64,000 nt of DNA, from positions 222,702 to 286,701 of the forward strand of contig DHVG01000002.1 in the NCBI GenBank assembly GCA_002412545.1, written 5' to 3'. The first letter of the stretch is position 1. Every line of letters starts with the position of its first letter. This document shows positions 60,851-64,000 of this stretch, in pieces. This DNA is from Elusimicrobia bacterium UBA5214 (lineage in GTDB: Bacteria > Elusimicrobiota > UBA5214). The position numbers were made by a program, and so were the translations under genes. Below the pieces are notes generated by a model. That model did not search any database and was not told the DNA's origin. It worked only from the letters and a program-made list of their open reading frames with translations.

Positions 60851-63571
60851 TTAATTTTTCGTGGTTCCTTTTCTTGATTTGGTTAAAAAAAGAGAAAAAA
60901 TCGTAAAAAGGATTATTATTGACAAAATAATGATTATCGTCTCAAAAGAACGAATATAAAGTGTTCCCACCAATACGGCTAAAGAGATTGTCAAAATGAA
61001 AACAATTGAGATTACATATCGGCTTAAGTCGCCGGTATGTTGTAAGTTGCTTAAATTTCTACATAAATGTACAAACCAAGGTGCAATTTCTTCACCCGTA
61101 ATCCGTCTTTCTTTTTCCGGAAGAATTTCCCATTCTTCTTTAGCCGCAGGAAGAACTTTTTCTGCTGCATGTTCATATTTCTTATCTAACTTACTTAATG
61201 CACGCCAGGCAGCAAATTCTTTTCCCGCACCAGAAATTGCATTATGCGCAGTGGCTTCGTAACCAAAATCTAATTTGCTTAATCCTCGGCAAATTTTAAA
61301 TACTGCGCCAGGTGTGGGAGTTGTTTTACTCACAATTGTTTCATAATCTAAGTCCAACTTACCTAACCCTTGACAAGCTTTGAATACTACACCAGGGGTG
61401 GGAATTAGTTCACCGGCGGTTGTTTCATATTCCAATTCTTTCTTGGCTAAGTATCCCCAAGTGATAATTTTTGGATTCCAAATTCCAATTACTATAGTTG
61501 AAATAATTTTATCTACGAATTTAGCAAAGATAACGAAATTCCGTTGGCAAAAATTCTTAAATCCATTGAATATTTTTAAATAATAATATTCAACTTGTAA
61601 ATACTGAGAAACGGTAAGGTGAAACCATCCGAACCTAAATCCGAGAATGTACATTATTCCACCAATTAGTATCGCGCTACTTACCGCAAGAAGATTATGC
61701 ATAACCTGTGGGTTGGTAATAAAAGTTTTCTCAATTGGGTGATACAAAATTTCAATAGTTGAACGGATTGCTTCTTCAGGATGAATATTGTAGAGTAAAT
61801 GATAAGAATGTGAACTAGGATTGAAATTAAAATATGCTAATGCTGGACCAATAATTTTTTCCAAGAGCCAGTTTGGAAATAAACCAATAAAAACTATTAT
61901 TGCAATAAGAATTAAAATCGGTATTTGCATTGACCAAGGTGCCGATTTTACTTGGTTATACTTTTCCGGTCTTTTCCGTAAAAAAGTTAAAATGAATAAT
62001 TTTGTATTGGAAGCAAAAGTTCCTGCACAAGTTATAATAAAAATTATTTCCGCAATTCTTAACCCAAAATCAGGTGTATAAGTTTTTGAGAAATGTAGCG
62101 AATGCTGGTACGCTTCTACAATCGCATGATGAAGTAAGCATTTACTGGCAAAACCATTAAACCCAGGAATTCCCGAAATCCCGCAGACAGCAATAAACAT
62201 ACCGATTGCTACCAGAGGCATATTTCGCCAAAGACCACCTAATTTATACATATCTAATTCATCCGTTTTTAAATATACTGCACCAACGGTAAGAAATAGA
62301 CACGCCTTGAAAAGTGAGTGGTTAACCATATGATAGAGCGCACCGGCTAAACCCATTGCTCCTTCGGTGCCCAGATAGGCAGCACAACCGATACCCATAA
62401 CGATGAACCCCATCTGACTGATACTGTGGTAAGCAAGCATTCTTTTGGAATTGCTTGAAATAAGTGCACTCAAAACAGCAAGAAACATTGTAATTACACC
62501 AATCCAAATTACAATGTAACCGATATTACTTAAAGTTAGCCATTCGTTAATAAGGGCTACATTCTCGGGCACAAAGAGCATATTTACGGTTCGGAAAATA
62601 CCGTAAGCGCCGGCTTTAATCATTGCTCCGGAAGATAATGCTGCGGTAGGTTCAGGTGATTCCGGATATGCTGCCGGTAACCAGAGATGTTCAAGAAATA
62701 TTCCGGCTTTACCTCCAAAACCAATAATCATTAGTCCAGCTAGAATATATTTAAATATACCGGGCATAACTGTATTTATTTTTTCGGCCATTGGTTTTAT
62801 TTCCAAATTCCCAGTAAAAGTATAAAGCAAGAAAATACCCGCTAATAAACAGAGTCCAGAAATTATACCAATATAAAGAGCAATATTTGCTCCTCGGAGT
62901 GCTCTTTTAGTTGCCCGATGAGCAAATAAAGCGTAAGGTAAAAATACCATCCCTTCAAAAAAGATATACAGAGTAAACAAATCACCAGCAAAGAGAACAC
63001 CAAGATTTGCTGCGTAGGTAGTCAGAGAAAAAAACTGGTAACGAAGGAAATGTTTCTCTTGTTTGAATGAAGAAAAAGAAAATAGTGTTCCGACAAACCA
63101 AATTAACCCGGAAATTAAAGCAATCAATAGTCCCGCCGGGTCAACTTTGAAGGTTAAATTAAAAAAGGGAAAGAAAGGGAGAGAATAAAAAGTACCTTTA
63201 TATTGGTGCTCATTGACTATAATACCCTGAACAACCGGTTTGAAAAGACTTAAAAGTAAAAGAAGAATAAATAGAGTTGACAAAAAAAGGATAACCTTTT
63301 GCAGTTTTTCATTTTTGCCGACTAAAAGGATAAATCCTGCACTAACTAAAGGGATTAAAATTATCCAGAAAGGTAATTTTGCATAAGGACTTATTTCTTC
63401 GGTTAAAAGCGAAGGGACTTCTTTCTTTAAGGTAATCACCTCATGAGTTTGGGTTAACGTTTCCTCAGCATGCTGGATTTCCTTTTCGCTCCCAAGGAGA
63501 GTTGCGGAAAATAAAATAGTTAAACTTAAAACATAAAGAAGAATTTTTTTCTTAGTAAACATCGTTTTCAA
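60851..63571 (-). CDS. NuoL/MrpA-like antiporter subunit with repeat-bearing C-terminal extension
   Basis: A 906-residue protein. Signal-like start (ILLYVLSLTILFSATLLGS), then a 14-helix antiporter core: TM5 Glu in IFFEGMVFLPYALFAHR, TM7 Lys in GFGGKAGIFLEHLWLPAAYP, TM8 Lys in GAMIKAGAYGIFR, TM12 Lys in NGFASKCLLHH. After residue 640 comes an extension: amphipathic arm, then about residues 705-800 with four related 27-32-residue units (LDLDYETIVSKTTPTPGAVF, LDFGYEATAHN..), then two more helices. The repeats are unlike anything I know in complex I. Precedes nuoA on the same strand. Confidence 0.85.
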   Translation of the reverse strand: MKTMFTKKKILLYVLSLTILFSATLLGSEKEIQHAEETLTQTHEVITLKKEVPSLLTEEISPYAKLPFWIILIPLVSAGFILLVGKNEKLQKVILFLSTLFILLLLLSLFKPVVQGIIVNEHQYKGTFYSLPFFPFFNLTFKVDPAGLLIALISGLIWFVGTLFSFSSFKQEKHFLRYQFFSLTTYAANLGVLFAGDLFTLYIFFEGMVFLPYALFAHRATKRALRGANIALYIGIISGLCLLAGIFLLYTFTGNLEIKPMAEKINTVMPGIFKYILAGLMIIGFGGKAGIFLEHLWLPAAYPESPEPTAALSSGAMIKAGAYGIFRTVNMLFVPENVALINEWLTLSNIGYIVIWIGVITMFLAVLSALISSNSKRMLAYHSISQMGFIVMGIGCAAYLGTEGAMGLAGALYHMVNHSLFKACLFLTVGAVYLKTDELDMYKLGGLWRNMPLVAIGMFIAVCGISGIPGFNGFASKCLLHHAIVEAYQHSLHFSKTYTPDFGLRIAEIIFIITCAGTFASNTKLFILTFLRKRPEKYNQVKSAPWSMQIPILILIAIIVFIGLFPNWLLEKIIGPALAYFNFNPSSHSYHLLYNIHPEEAIRSTIEILYHPIEKTFITNPQVMHNLLAVSSAILIGGIMYILGFRFGWFHLTVSQYLQVEYYYLKIFNGFKNFCQRNFVIFAKFVDKIISTIVIGIWNPKIITWGYLAKKELEYETTAGELIPTPGVVFKACQGLGKLDLDYETIVSKTTPTPGAVFKICRGLSKLDFGYEATAHNAISGAGKEFAAWRALSKLDKKYEHAAEKVLPAAKEEWEILPEKERRITGEEIAPWFVHLCRNLSNLQHTGDLSRYVISIVFILTISLAVLVGTLYIRSFETIIIILSIIILFTIFSLFLTKSRKGTTKN

Positions 63572-63578
63572 AAATTAG

Positions 63579-64000
63579 CTACCTTGGAAAAAAAGTATGA
63601 CTGAATGCGCGCACTAATTCTAAAGGTAAATGGGGAAAAATACCCAAAATTACTGTTCCCAGAGCTAAAAGAATCATCGGGATGAGCATCACCAAATTGG
63701 GGTCATCCTTTTTTACTTTTTCTCCAGGATTGTGGTATTCTGCAGTGCTTACTTCTGGAGTGGCAACACTTGTTTTTTCTTCCTCTTCACCGAACCAAGC
63801 ACCATATACCACTGGACCATAGTAGATTAAATTCATAAAACTGCTTAATAAAAGCATACCTAAACAAATCATTCCGACCAGCGGTCCGTAGGAACCAGTT
63901 TTGCTTACTTCAAGCGCACCGAGTGCTAAGTACCATTTACTGACAAAACCGTTAAATGGAGGAAATCCAATCATAGATAGTGCACCTAAAGTAAAACATA
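63579..64000 (-). CDS. Antiporter-like subunit (MrpD/HyfB type), 5' end beyond the window
   Basis: The visible part is the last 140 residues; the frame is open to the window edge (GALSMIGFPPFNGFVSKWYL). It has the TM12 Lys (VSKWYLALGALE) and three last helices, and resembles the end of the 51353 antiporter. The late loop (EEEEKTSVATPEVSTAEYHN) is acidic and not repeat-derived. It lies eight bases before the 906-residue antiporter gene. Confidence 0.85.
   Translation of the reverse strand, partial: CFTLGALSMIGFPPFNGFVSKWYLALGALEVSKTGSYGPLVGMICLGMLLLSSFMNLIYYGPVVYGAWFGEEEEKTSVATPEVSTAEYHNPGEKVKKDDPNLVMLIPMILLALGTVILGIFPHLPLELVRAFSHTFFPR

Overview
The window comes from an AT-rich bacterium with a Gram-negative type of envelope: there are Lol-like ABC exporter genes, a LolA-type protein, a porin-like barrel and signal-peptide lipoproteins. 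It combines a V/A-type ATPase, an 11-subunit style complex I without NuoEFG, [NiFe]-hydrogenase maturation genes and many dispersed short palindromes. This fits an uncultured anaerobic candidate-phylum lineage (WOR-3/Stahlbacteria-like is my best guess). That placement is inference only; the window has no rRNA gene or other decisive marker.

Layout. 0-4.4 kb: a DUF4258/DUF2283 pair, degenerate repeats, an NYN-domain protein behind a leader with a terminator hairpin, and a PDZ lipoprotein plus CsgG-like protein behind a long structured leader. 4.6-5.15 kb: tRNA-Gln and a GIY-YIG gene lying between two halves of a broken tRNA-like gene. 5.2-12 kb: glmU, prs, two Pro-rich TPR paralogues, rplY and pth. 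12-21.1 kb: a complete V/A-ATPase operon whose proteolipid keeps the Na+ ligands known from Enterococcus NtpK. 21.2-25.2 kb: a TPR gene with a decayed start, then a PLD-fold nuclease and an AIPR protein, probably defence genes. 25.5-31.4 kb: DUF1805, a LolA-like protein, two FtsX/MacB permeases, an ATPase and a barrel protein, interrupted by a 235-bp MITE. 31.5-38.7 kb: a transglycosylase, a double methyltransferase convergent with an HNH nuclease (restriction-modification), a Fic protein and a zinc-ribbon membrane protein. 38.8-46 kb: hypE, hypD, hypC, hypF and hypA, invaded by a PD-(D/E)XK-like gene and a TIR-bounded four-helix-bundle (IVP) element. 46-64 kb: complex I, all on the minus strand.

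The energy genes form one theme. Complex I (NuoABCDHJKMN plus extra antiporter-like subunits) would build an ion gradient, and the Na+-type V-ATPase could use or build it. The window holds at least seven antiporter-like (NuoL/M/N/MrpD) subunits instead of the usual three. NuoI is split by an inserted GltD/NfnB-like FAD-NAD(P) module, which could replace the absent NuoEFG as the electron entry.

A second theme is small palindromic or phrase-like repeats, present between genes and also in frame inside glmU, atpF, hypF, nuoM, nuoN, the NuoI fusion and other antiporter genes. Some share clear sequence, and one family can be traced to deletion derivatives of the IVP element.
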